Source of the DNA: DASWRT01 sp036403035
Lineage (GTDB): Bacteria > Pseudomonadota > Alphaproteobacteria > ATCC43930 > CGMCC-115725
DNA: 7,458 nt
Direction: 5' to 3'
Assembly (NCBI GenBank): GCA_036403035.1
Contig: DASWRT010000160.1
Coordinates: 1 to 7,458, forward strand
The notes below the pieces were generated by a model that ran no database searches, was not told where the DNA came from, and saw nothing but the letters and a program-made list of their open reading frames with translations. Position numbers and translations under genes: made by a program. Shown here piece after piece: positions 1-5,556 of this stretch; within the stretch, counting starts at the first letter, position 1, and each line of letters opens with the position of its first letter.

Positions 1-584
1 TCGTGCAGGCGCTGCTGCGTCCGGAACACGAGGTCGGCCGTGGCTGCCCGCTCGGCGGCCGGACCCGACGCGGTCCTCCAGACGCCGTCCGGGTCGAGGC
101 ACACGATACCCTCGACCTGCTGTTCGCGCCCGTCGATGACCGCCTGGCTCAGGACGGAGCGGCAGGCGCGCGACTCGCTCGCCTGCGCCGCCTGGGCGGG
201 TGCGGTTGCCGCCGTGCGATTGGATACGCGGCGCACGGCCTGCTGCGGTGCGGCGGCCGGCTGCGGCTGCGCCGCCGCCTGGGGAGGATGGTCGCATCCT
301 TCCGCCGAGCGGCCGACATAGCCCCCGGCGAGCGCCCCGCCGACGACGCCGAGGCCGGTCATGACGCCCTTGCCGCTGCCGCTGCCGAACTGGTTGCCGA
401 GCAGGCCGCCGGCCGCGCCGCCGACCGCGCTGCCGATGAGGTTGCCCTTCGACGTGCTGAGCACGCCGCCGCCGCAGCCCTGGGCTGACGCCGGATCGGG
501 GTGGAGGAGAAGGACGCCGGAGAGCGCGAAAGCCGCGATGGCGAGACGGCCGCGCCCGAGGCACGGCCCGGCAAGATGCTTCAT
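1..584 (-). CDS. Secreted glycine-zipper (17 kDa surface-antigen-like) envelope protein, 3' partial
   Basis: The reading frame is open from an ATG at 584 to the left edge, giving 194 residues with no stop, so the C-terminus lies outside the window. Residues 1-34 form a signal peptide: a basic start (MKHLAG, RGR), a hydrophobic stretch (about 14-27) and a probable cleavage after ASA at residue 34. There is no convincing lipobox, although C37 lies just beyond the cut. Residues 46-91 are a glycine zipper (VGGAAGGLLGNQFG, then LGVVGGALAGGYVG), as in the Rick_17kDa_Anti/glycine-zipper 2TM family, which inserts in or associates with the outer membrane. An Ala/Gln/Pro-rich linker follows (about 101-138), then a C-terminal piece with C141, VIDGREQQVEGIVC and DGVW, resembling the end domain of these surface antigens. 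The Shine-Dalgarno GAGG lies at 590-593, five bases before the ATG. The role is probably envelope structure or integrity; the exact function is unknown. Confidence 0.85.
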   Translation of the reverse strand, partial: MKHLAGPCLGRGRLAIAAFALSGVLLLHPDPASAQGCGGGVLSTSKGNLIGSAVGGAAGGLLGNQFGSGSGKGVMTGLGVVGGALAGGYVGRSAEGCDHPPQAAAQPQPAAAPQQAVRRVSNRTAATAPAQAAQASESRACRSVLSQAVIDGREQQVEGIVCLDPDGVWRTASGPAAERAATADLVFRTQQRLH

Positions 585-599
585 GGAGACCTCATGTTT

Positions 600-613
600 C
601 CCGATGGATCGGG
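600..613. promoter_or_regulatory. Short inverted repeat upstream of the glycine-zipper gene
   Basis: The sequence CCCGAT-GG-ATCGGG is a perfect 6-bp inverted repeat with a 2-base centre. It ends six bases upstream of the Shine-Dalgarno site of the leftward envelope gene. In RNA it could form a 5-bp stem with a four-base loop; in DNA it could be an operator. It is nested in a wider repeat, TTTCCCG (597-603) with CGGGAAA (620-626). The function is inferred only from position. Confidence 0.3.
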
Positions 614-646
614 GCGCCGCGGGAAAGTTTGCGACGCCGCACGGTA

Positions 647-666
647 CCCCTGCGGGAAACCAGGGG
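647..666. other. GC-rich hairpin in the gap downstream of the TerC gene
   Basis: CCCCTG (647-652) pairs with CAGGGG (661-666) around an 8-base loop. It sits in the 114-base gap between the stop of the TerC gene and the start of the glycine-zipper gene. No T-run follows on either strand, so it is not a convincing intrinsic terminator. It might be an mRNA 3'-end structure of the TerC transcript or have no function. Confidence 0.25.
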
Positions 667-698
667 AAGGATCAAAGAAGTGACATCGGAGGTTGCGG

Positions 699-1349
699 TC
701 ACGCCCCGGCCGCGAGCGCGACGGCCGCCGCCACTTCATGGCCGCCGGTCCAGATCATCCTGACGGCGATGTAGACGATGACGGCGAGCCCGAAGTAACC
801 GACCCAATGATATCGTCCGAGCAGCTTGGCGACCGCGGCGGCCGCAAGGCCCATCAGCAAAACCGAAATCGCGAGTCCGGCAATCAGGATCATCGGGTGT
901 TCGAGCGCTGCGCCGGCGACGGCGAGCACGTTGTCGAGCGACATCGACACGTCGGCGACGATGATCTGCCAAAGCGCATCCCTGAATTGCTTGGTCGGGC
1001 CGACATGCTTGACGATCTCGCCATCGAGCAGCGCCTCGGCCTCGGCTTGCTCCTCGGCTTGGCCGTGCAGGATCTCGCGCCACAGCTTCCACGCGACCCA
1101 CAGCAACAGAAGGCCGCCCGCCAGCAGAAGGCCGAAGACGTGCAGGAGCGTCGTCGCCGCAACCGCGAAGACGACTCGCAGCGCCGTCGCAACCGCGATG
1201 CCGAGCCAGAGCGCCCGCAAGCGCTGCGCGGGCGGCAGCCCCGCAGCCGCCATCCCGACGACGACGGCGTTGTCACCGGAGAGGATGAGATTGATCAGCA
1301 CCACTTCGGCGAAGACGGGGACCGCGTCGGCCAATTGAGGAATGAGCAA
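699..1349 (-). CDS. TerC family integral membrane protein (YjbE-like), TTG start
   Basis: This 216-residue, very hydrophobic protein has about seven membrane segments and the two hallmark motifs of the TerC family. These are SGDNAVV in segment 1 (residues 24-30) and the internally repeated SLDNVLAV (147-154, preceded by ADVSM), which supply the buried acidic residues D26 and D149. An acidic cytoplasmic loop (about 102-125, QAEEQAEAEA) separates the two halves. Members are linked to metal-ion export, notably manganese, and to metal loading of exported proteins; whether this one exports manganese is inference. I place the start at TTG 1349 because GGAG (1357-1360) lies seven bases upstream and the protein then begins right before the first membrane segment, as in relatives. 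An in-frame ATG at 1505 would add 52 Arg-rich residues unlike the family. The gene may share a transcript with the regulator upstream, but the 163-base gap allows its own promoter. Confidence 0.88.
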   Translation of the reverse strand: MLIPQLADAVPVFAEVVLINLILSGDNAVVVGMAAAGLPPAQRLRALWLGIAVATALRVVFAVAATTLLHVFGLLLAGGLLLLWVAWKLWREILHGQAEEQAEAEALLDGEIVKHVGPTKQFRDALWQIIVADVSMSLDNVLAVAGAALEHPMILIAGLAISVLLMGLAAAAVAKLLGRYHWVGYFGLAVIVYIAVRMIWTGGHEVAAAVALAAGA

Positions 1350-1512
1350 CCCAGGACTCCGATGGTCTGTTGAGATCGCGCGGCCTATCGGCCCCCGCCT
1401 CCGGCCTTCCGGTGTTGATTGCGCCGTCAGTCCGGATTGCGCTCGCGTTGGAAATGCTCGACGCGAACCGGCGATGCCGGACTGTCCGTTCCAAACGCGA
1501 TCCAAAACCGAT
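1350..1512. other. 163-base gap between regulator and TerC gene with inverted repeats
   Basis: No gene is supported here. The gap holds CAGTCCGG (1428-1435) facing CCGGACTG (1477-1484), with the second arm overlapping a compact hairpin CCGGC-GAT-GCCGG (1468-1480). Nearer the TerC gene is a GC-rich tract with GGCC-TATC-GGCC (1382-1393). These could fold in a TerC leader RNA or mark the 3' end of the regulator transcript. No T-run makes a terminator obvious and no clear promoter hexamers stand out. Confidence 0.3.
1357..1360 (-). promoter_or_regulatory. Shine-Dalgarno site that decides the TTG start of the TerC gene
   Basis: On the minus strand GGAG is followed by seven bases (TCCTGGG) and then TTG at 1349. 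This spacing is near ideal. It supports the TTG over a second in-frame TTG at 1334 and over the ATG at 1505, neither of which gives a start as consistent with the family N-terminus. Confidence 0.55.
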
Positions 1513-2223
1513 CTAGCGTGGACGGAACTGCACCGCTCCCGCTACGCGCGCGCTCTCATCGTCGTCTTCCGCAAAGCCGGCCCATTTGATCTCGTTCTGC
1601 TTGTTCCGCAAATGGCGGCGCAGGAGGTGCGCCAGTCCTGCTCCGTCGCGGCGGACCAGCGCATTCGCGATCGCCTCGTGCTCGCGGATGGCGAGTTCCC
1701 AATGATCGGGCGGCATCGGCGCGGTGTAGCGCGCGCGGCGCATGCGGGCGGTCACCAATTCGTACATGCCGCTCAGCACGGCGTTTCCCGCGGCCTGAAC
1801 GATCGCCTCATGGATCAATCGATTGCAGCGGAAATAGTCGGCAAGGGCGTGGCTACGGTGATGCTCCACCATCTCGTCCTGGAGCTTGAGGATGCGGTCG
1901 AGCGCCGGTTTGTCGATACGCTCGCAGGCGAGTTCCCCGGCGAGCGATTCGAGTCCGGCGCAGAGTTCGAACAGATCGTGCACGTCCTTGAGCGTGAGCT
2001 TCGTCGCGCGCGCGCCGCGATTGGGCAGGAGCATCACATGCCCTTCCGCCGCGAGCACTTTGAGCGCCTCGCGCAGGGGCGTGCGCGAGATGCCGAACGC
2101 CGCGCAGAGATCGCGCTCCGGAACCCGCGCGCCGGGCGGGATGACGCCCTCGATCAGCATCTCCCGCAGGCGGGCGACCACCTCGTCGTGCAGCATCGCC
2201 CTTGGACCCGGCTGTGCGCTCAT
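1513..2223 (-). CDS. GntR family transcriptional regulator, FadR/FCD subfamily
   Basis: This 236-residue protein has the usual length and two-domain layout of FCD-type GntR regulators. The N-terminal winged helix-turn-helix spans about residues 9-77, with GVIPPGARVPERDLCAAFG and the recognition-helix signature SRTPLREALKVLAAEG (46-61). The helical ligand-binding FCD domain spans about 83-210. Its likely metal or ligand residues are N134 and H138 (motif NRLIH), H182 (REHEAI) and H204 (RRHLRN). The first position is often Asp in this family, and Asn here is a mild variant. FCD regulators typically sense organic acids and repress adjacent catabolic genes. The gene diverges from the crotonase/CoA-transferase/TctCBA operon and faces a palindrome-rich promoter region, so it is probably that operon's repressor and autoregulated. 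The start at 2223 has only a weak Shine-Dalgarno (GGAT); Met10 (2196), with AAGGG only two bases upstream, is an alternative. Confidence 0.92.
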   Translation of the reverse strand: MSAQPGPRAMLHDEVVARLREMLIEGVIPPGARVPERDLCAAFGISRTPLREALKVLAAEGHVMLLPNRGARATKLTLKDVHDLFELCAGLESLAGELACERIDKPALDRILKLQDEMVEHHRSHALADYFRCNRLIHEAIVQAAGNAVLSGMYELVTARMRRARYTAPMPPDHWELAIREHEAIANALVRRDGAGLAHLLRRHLRNKQNEIKWAGFAEDDDESARVAGAVQFRPR

Positions 2224-2239
2224 TAAGGAAGATCCGCCA

Positions 2240-2255
2240 AATTTGCATGCAAATT
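2240..2255. promoter_or_regulatory. Perfect 16-bp palindrome, candidate primary operator of the GntR regulator
   Basis: AATTTGCATGCAAATT is fully self-complementary, centred between 2247 and 2248, and lies 17 bases upstream of the regulator start. GntR-family dimers bind short palindromes between divergent genes, so this is the strongest operator candidate. The base content contrasts with the GC-rich surroundings. That this particular regulator binds here is inferred from position and symmetry. Confidence 0.7.
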
Positions 2256-2280
2256 AGCCCTCACATGCCGGCATACGCAA
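2253..2280 (-). promoter_or_regulatory. Candidate leftward promoter of the GntR gene
   Basis: On the minus strand TTGCGT (2275-2280) and GCTAAT (2253-2258) are spaced by 16 bases and match the sigma-70 hexamers in 3 and 4 of 6 positions. The -10 would overlap the end of the perfect palindrome, consistent with autorepression. The match is weak. Confidence 0.3.
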
Positions 2281-2318
2281 CAAATTGCTTGCAGGGATGC
2301 TCATTCTGCATTCAAATT
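2264..2318. promoter_or_regulatory. Three further TGC-NN-GCA elements phased with the palindrome
   Basis: ATGCCGGCAT (2265-2274, centre 2269/2270) is a perfect 10-bp palindrome. TTGCTTGCA (2285-2293, centre 2289/2290) keeps the TGC-NN-GCA core. The segment 2303-2318 (centre 2310/2311) matches the 16-bp palindrome in 13 of 16 positions, with TGC-AT-TCA as its core. Centre-to-centre steps from the main palindrome are 22, 20 and 21 bp, so all elements would lie on about the same DNA face. This suggests cooperative binding or looping by the divergent regulator. Confidence 0.5.
2289..2317 (+). promoter_or_regulatory. Candidate rightward promoter of the catabolic operon
   Basis: TTGCAG (2289-2294) and TCAAAT (2312-2317) are 17 bases apart and match sigma-70 hexamers in 3 and 4 of 6 positions. 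The -35 overlaps the third TGC-NN-GCA element and the -10 overlaps the fourth, an arrangement expected for repression by the bound regulator. The hexamers are weak, so the call is tentative. Confidence 0.35.
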
Positions 2319-2381
2319 TCGCGACGCAACCAGCCGCCAAACCCGAGACGGCCGGCCGTCACCCCGGAGGAAAACGCCCGA

Positions 2382-3185
2382 ATGGACGTCGCCACGCCCG
2401 CCAGCCCGCAGGACGAGCTGCTCTTCGAGATCCGCGACGGCATCGCCCACGTCGTCTTCAACCGGCCGCAGGCGCGCAACGCCCTTACCTTCGCCATGTA
2501 CGAGCGCCTCGCCGAGATTTGCGGCCTCGTCAACGACGACGCCTCGGTGCGGGCGATGGTGTTGACGGGCGCCGGAGACAAGGCGTTTGCCGCCGGCACC
2601 GACATTTCGCAGTTCCGCGCCTTCGCGACGCCGCAGGACGCGATCGGTTACGAAGCGCGCATCGACCGCGTGCTCGGCACGCTTGAGCAGTGCCGGGTGC
2701 CGACCATCGCCGCAATCTCCGGCGCCTGTACCGGCGGCGGCGCGGGCATCGCCGCGTGCTGCGACGTGCGCATCGGCACGAAGTCGGCGAAGTTCGGCTT
2801 CCCGATCGCGCGTACTCTCGGAAATTGCCTCTCGATGTCGAACCTCGCGCGGCTCAGCAGCCTCGTCGGTCCGGCGCGGGTGAAGGAGCTGATCTTCTCG
2901 GCGCGCCTCATCGAGGCGGCCGAGGCGGAACGGCTCGGTCTTCTTTCCGAGCTTGTGGAGGATGCCGCGGCGCTCGCGATCCGCGCCGACGAGCTGGCGC
3001 GGCTCTACGCCAGCCACGCGCCGTTGACGCTGCGCGCCACCAAGGAGGCGCTGCGCCGGTTGCAGACGCGGCTCGGCCGCGACGAAGGCGAAGACCTCAT
3101 CCTGCTCTGCTACATGAGCGAGGATTTCCGCGAGGGCATGGACGCGTTCCTCAACAAGCGCCCGCCGAATTGGAAGGGCCGCTGA
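2382..3185 (+). CDS. Enoyl-CoA hydratase/isomerase (crotonase) family protein lacking the classical catalytic glutamates
   Basis: The 267-residue product has the normal length and motif order of the crotonase fold. The CoA-binding core starts at LLFEIRDGIAHVVFNRP; AFAAGTDI (69-75) supplies the first oxyanion-hole amide; GACTGGGAGIAACCDVRI (114-131) supplies the second; KFGFPIARTLG (137-147) follows; and the C-terminal helices end with DFREGMDAFLNKR. In rat mitochondrial enoyl-CoA hydratase two Glu (144 and 164) activate water. The equivalent positions here are G122 and I142, so simple alkene hydration is unlikely. Isomerase, hydrolase, lyase or decarboxylase chemistry on an acyl-CoA is possible. 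Start choice: ATG 2382 has GGAGG at 2366-2370, 11 bases upstream, a little long; the earlier in-frame ATG at 2202 lies inside the regulator gene and would translate the operator region. It is probably the first gene of the operon, 50 bases before the CoA-transferase. Confidence 0.88.
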   Translation: MDVATPASPQDELLFEIRDGIAHVVFNRPQARNALTFAMYERLAEICGLVNDDASVRAMVLTGAGDKAFAAGTDISQFRAFATPQDAIGYEARIDRVLGTLEQCRVPTIAAISGACTGGGAGIAACCDVRIGTKSAKFGFPIARTLGNCLSMSNLARLSSLVGPARVKELIFSARLIEAAEAERLGLLSELVEDAAALAIRADELARLYASHAPLTLRATKEALRRLQTRLGRDEGEDLILLCYMSEDFREGMDAFLNKRPPNWKGR

Positions 3186-3235
3186 ACACTCCGCTTCGCC
3201 TCGCCCTCGCCTGCTCCCACCAACAAGAGGAATTG

Positions 3236-4429
3236 ATGGGTCCGCTTTCCGGTCTGAAGGTCCTCGACCTCACGCATGTCATGGCGGGACCGACCTGCAC
3301 GCTGATGCTCGCCGACATGGGCGCCGACGTGATCAAGGTCGAGAAGAAGCCGGACGGCGACGACACGCGCCGCATGGTGCCGCCGAAGATCGGCGACGAG
3401 GCGGCGCCTTATCTCATGATGAACCGGAACAAGCGCGGCATCGCCCTCGATCTCAAGACGCCGGGAGGCGCCGAAATCCTGCGGCGGCTCGCACGGGCGG
3501 CCGACGTCATGGTCGAGAATTTCGCGCCCGGCGTCCTGGATCGGCTGGGGTTCGGCTACGAGGCGCTGAAGCAGGAGAACCCCGGTCTCATCTACTGCTC
3601 CCTCTCGGGTTTCGGCCGCACGGGGCCGTACAAGGAGCGGCGCGGCTTCGACCTCGTCGCGCAGGCGATGAGCGGCATCATGAGCTTTACCGGCGAGGCC
3701 GGCGGGCCGCCGACCAAGTCGGGACCGCCGCTCTCCGACATCACGGCCGGCATCCTCGCGGCGATGGGGATCCTCGCCGCCTATGTGCACCGCCTCAAGA
3801 CCGGCGAGGGCCAATGGGTCGAGACCTCGCTCTTCGAGGCGGCCCTGGTGCAGACCTACTGGCAGTCCGCGATCGCGCTCGCGACCGGCGTCGCGCCCAA
3901 GGCGATGGGCTCGGCGCACCCGCTTAATGCCCCCTACCAAGCCTTCGAGACCGCGGACGGCTGGATCGTCGTCGGCGGCGCCAACCAGAGGAACTGGCTG
4001 CGCACGGTCGAAGCGCTCGGCGCGCCCGAGCTTGCCGAGGATCCCCGCTTCCGCACCGGCTCCGACCGCATGGCCAACCTCGCGGCGCTCGAAGCCGAGC
4101 TGTCCCGGCGCTTCCGGACGAAGCCGGCGGCGCACTGGCTCGATCTGCTCGACAGGCAGGGCGTGCCCTGCGGCCCGGTCTACGACATGCTGGAGGCGCT
4201 GCACGATCCGCAGACGGTGGCGCGGGAGATGGTGGTGGAGGTGCCGCATCCGACGCTCGGCGCGGTCAAGACGCTCGGCCTGCCGGTGAAGTTCTCGATG
4301 ACGCCCGGTGGACCGCGTACCGGCGCGCCGCTCTATGGCGAGCACACGCGCGAAATTCTCTCCGGTCTCGGCTTCACCCCGGACGAGATCGCGGGATTTG
4401 AACGCGACGGCGCGATAGTGTCTGCTTAA
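3236..4429 (+). CDS. Class III CoA-transferase, CaiB/BaiF family
   Basis: The 397-residue protein is typical in length for the family and carries its landmarks. The N-terminal Rossmann-like part has LKVLDLTHVMAGPTCTLMLADMGADVIKVE (7-36). VMVENFAPGVLDRLG (91-105) and IYCSLSGFGRTGPY (119-132) follow, then RRGFDLVAQAMSG. PPLSDITAGILAA holds the catalytic Asp (D168, matching D169 of formyl-CoA transferase), and KTGEGQWVETSLFEA follows. These enzymes move CoA from a donor acyl-CoA to a free carboxylic acid through an aspartyl-CoA intermediate and work as interlocked dimers in the cytoplasm. The neighbours suggest it activates the acid imported by TctABC; donor and acceptor cannot be inferred. ATG 3236 has AGAGG at 3226-3230, five bases upstream. 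Annotation as carnitine dehydratase is a legacy name and is not supported here. Confidence 0.93.
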   Translation: MGPLSGLKVLDLTHVMAGPTCTLMLADMGADVIKVEKKPDGDDTRRMVPPKIGDEAAPYLMMNRNKRGIALDLKTPGGAEILRRLARAADVMVENFAPGVLDRLGFGYEALKQENPGLIYCSLSGFGRTGPYKERRGFDLVAQAMSGIMSFTGEAGGPPTKSGPPLSDITAGILAAMGILAAYVHRLKTGEGQWVETSLFEAALVQTYWQSAIALATGVAPKAMGSAHPLNAPYQAFETADGWIVVGGANQRNWLRTVEALGAPELAEDPRFRTGSDRMANLAALEAELSRRFRTKPAAHWLDLLDRQGVPCGPVYDMLEALHDPQTVAREMVVEVPHPTLGAVKTLGLPVKFSMTPGGPRTGAPLYGEHTREILSGLGFTPDEIAGFERDGAIVSA

Positions 4430-4434
4430 TCAAT

Positions 4435-4464
4435 CGGGGCGCAGCGGCGCATCACGGCGCCCCG
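4435..4464 (+). promoter_or_regulatory. Intra-operon GC-rich hairpin between the CoA-transferase gene and tctC
   Basis: CGGGGCGC (4435-4442) pairs perfectly with GCGCCCCG (4457-4464) around a 14-base loop, starting six bases after the CoA-transferase stop. No T-run follows (CCTCGACAAC), so it is not a classical intrinsic terminator. Such structures between enzyme and binding-protein genes often protect 3' ends or tune relative expression, so tctC mRNA may be more abundant than the upstream part. A partial terminator is the alternative. Confidence 0.5.
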
Positions 4465-4470
4465 CCTCGA

Positions 4471-4513
4471 CAACAAAGAACAGAAGCAAAAATAGAAGAT
4501 AAGGGAGGAAAAA
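4471..4513 (+). promoter_or_regulatory. A-rich, unstructured leader with strong ribosome binding site before tctC
   Basis: This 43-base stretch has 27 A and only 6 pyrimidines, striking in a GC-rich genome. It ends with AAGGGAGG (4501-4508), five bases before the ATG. An open purine leader with a near-perfect Shine-Dalgarno suggests high translation of the periplasmic binding protein. Confidence 0.55.
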
Positions 4514-5524
4514 ATGGCTCTTGCGAGGAACCTCACGGCGACGGTCGCCGCCAGCGCCTTGGTCTTGTTCGGCGCCGGGGCGGGCGCGGCGGCGCACGCC
4601 GACTGGAAGCCGACCAAGTCGATCGAGTTCGTGGCGACGGCCGGCCCCGGCGGCGGCACCGACAACCTTGCGCGCACCGTCCAGAGCATCATCACCAAGC
4701 ACAAGCTGCTCGACCAGCCGGTCATCGTCTCGAACAAGGCCGGCGGCAGCGGCGCCGAAGGCTACGTCTACGGCAAGTCGCAGGTAGGCGACCCGAACAG
4801 GGTGATCTTCGGCACCTCGAACGCGTGGACGCAGCCGCTCGTCTCGAAAGTCGCCTTCAAGCACACCGATCTGACGCCGGTCGCGGCGCTCGCCTCGGAC
4901 GAGTTCCTGCTCTGGGTGAAGATGGACGCGCCCTACAAGACCGCGGCGGACTACGTCGCCGCCGCGAAGGGGCGCGAGTTCAAGATGGGCGGGGCGCAGT
5001 CGAAGGACACCGACGAGACGCTGACCCGGCTCATCGAGAAGGCGGCGGGAGTGAAGATCACCTACATCCCCTTCAAGAGCGGCGCCGACGCGGCGGTGCA
5101 GCTCGCCGGGGGCCATATCGACTCCAACGTCAACAATCCCTCGGAGAGCATCGGCCAGTGGCGCGGCGGCACGCAGCGTCCGCTTTGCGTCTTCAACACG
5201 AAGCACCTGCCGGAAGGCCCCAAGATCACCGACAAGGAGAGCTGGCACGACATCCCGCCCTGCGTCGAGACCGGCCTCAACGTGCCGCTGTTCTCGCAAC
5301 CGCGAACGGTTTGGTTGCCGAACGGCGTAACGCCGGATCAGGTCGCCTTCTACGTCGATCTTATGAAGAAGGTGCAGGCGCAGCCCGAGTGGAAGGAATA
5401 TGTCGAGCGTACGTCTCAGACGTCGATGTTCCTCTCGGGCGACGAGTTCAAGAAGTTCATCGCCGACGATCTGGAGCGCAACCGCAAGGTCGCGGCCGAA
5501 GAAGGCTGGCTGGTCACGGACTGA
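4514..5524 (+). CDS. tctC: Tripartite tricarboxylate transporter periplasmic binding protein (TctC/Bug family)
   Basis: The 336-residue product starts with a Sec signal peptide: MALARN, a hydrophobic segment (about 8-24) and a probable cut after AHA at residue 29. The mature part shows Bug-family signatures in order: IEFVATAGPGGGTDNLAR (37-54, ligand loop), VIVSNKAGGSGAEGY (70-84), LTPVAALASDEFLLWV (120-135), FKMGGAQSKDTDETL (156-170) and YIPFKSGADAAVQLAGGHID (184-203). The C-terminal domain ends with GWLVTD. These proteins bind carboxylates in a two-lobed cleft, usually by water-mediated contacts with the carboxylate, and deliver them to TctAB. Binding-site acidic and polar residues vary with ligand, so the substrate is open. 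Cys225 and Cys250 lie in the second lobe and could form a disulfide. The gene is 84 bases after the CoA-transferase and 32 bases before tctB, in the same direction. Confidence 0.93.
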   Translation: MALARNLTATVAASALVLFGAGAGAAAHADWKPTKSIEFVATAGPGGGTDNLARTVQSIITKHKLLDQPVIVSNKAGGSGAEGYVYGKSQVGDPNRVIFGTSNAWTQPLVSKVAFKHTDLTPVAALASDEFLLWVKMDAPYKTAADYVAAAKGREFKMGGAQSKDTDETLTRLIEKAAGVKITYIPFKSGADAAVQLAGGHIDSNVNNPSESIGQWRGGTQRPLCVFNTKHLPEGPKITDKESWHDIPPCVETGLNVPLFSQPRTVWLPNGVTPDQVAFYVDLMKKVQAQPEWKEYVERTSQTSMFLSGDEFKKFIADDLERNRKVAAEEGWLVTD

Positions 5525-5556
5525 TCGGCTGATCCGCGAAAGGGGACGGCGCAGCG

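Noticed and set aside
647..666. Intrinsic terminator after the TerC gene
   Set aside because: The hairpin has only six pairs with an eight-base loop and no T-run on either strand.
693..1373. Plus-strand open frame (226 codons) opposite the TerC gene
   Set aside because: Highly charged low-complexity product. The minus strand encodes seven membrane segments and both TerC motifs.
1350..1512. yybP-ykoY manganese riboswitch upstream of the TerC gene
   Set aside because: The family association made it worth looking for, but I found no GGGGAGUAG-like core or the expected paired loops on the minus strand.
1342..2226. Plus-strand open frame (294 codons) opposite the regulator
   Set aside because: No recognisable domain and Arg/His-rich composition. 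The minus strand gives a complete GntR/FCD protein over the same bases.
2202..2381. N-terminal extension of the crotonase from ATG 2202
   Set aside because: It would begin inside the divergent regulator gene, cross the palindromes and add 60 residues that do not resemble the family. ATG 2382 with GGAGG is the better start.
3110..4345. Minus-strand open frame (411 codons) opposite the CoA-transferase
   Set aside because: Low-complexity Arg/His/Glu-rich translation. The plus strand carries the full set of CaiB/BaiF motifs with the catalytic Asp.
2690..4429. Reading the CoA-transferase from an upstream in-frame ATG at 2690 (579 residues, apparent fusion)
   Set aside because: The extra N-terminal part is an out-of-frame, Arg-rich translation of the crotonase gene. 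A good ribosome site and a standard family N-terminus exist at 3236.
3236..4429. Specific assignment as carnitine dehydratase or formyl-CoA transferase
   Set aside because: Only the general class III CoA-transferase motifs are visible. No carnitine or oxalate genes accompany it, so a substrate name would be a guess.
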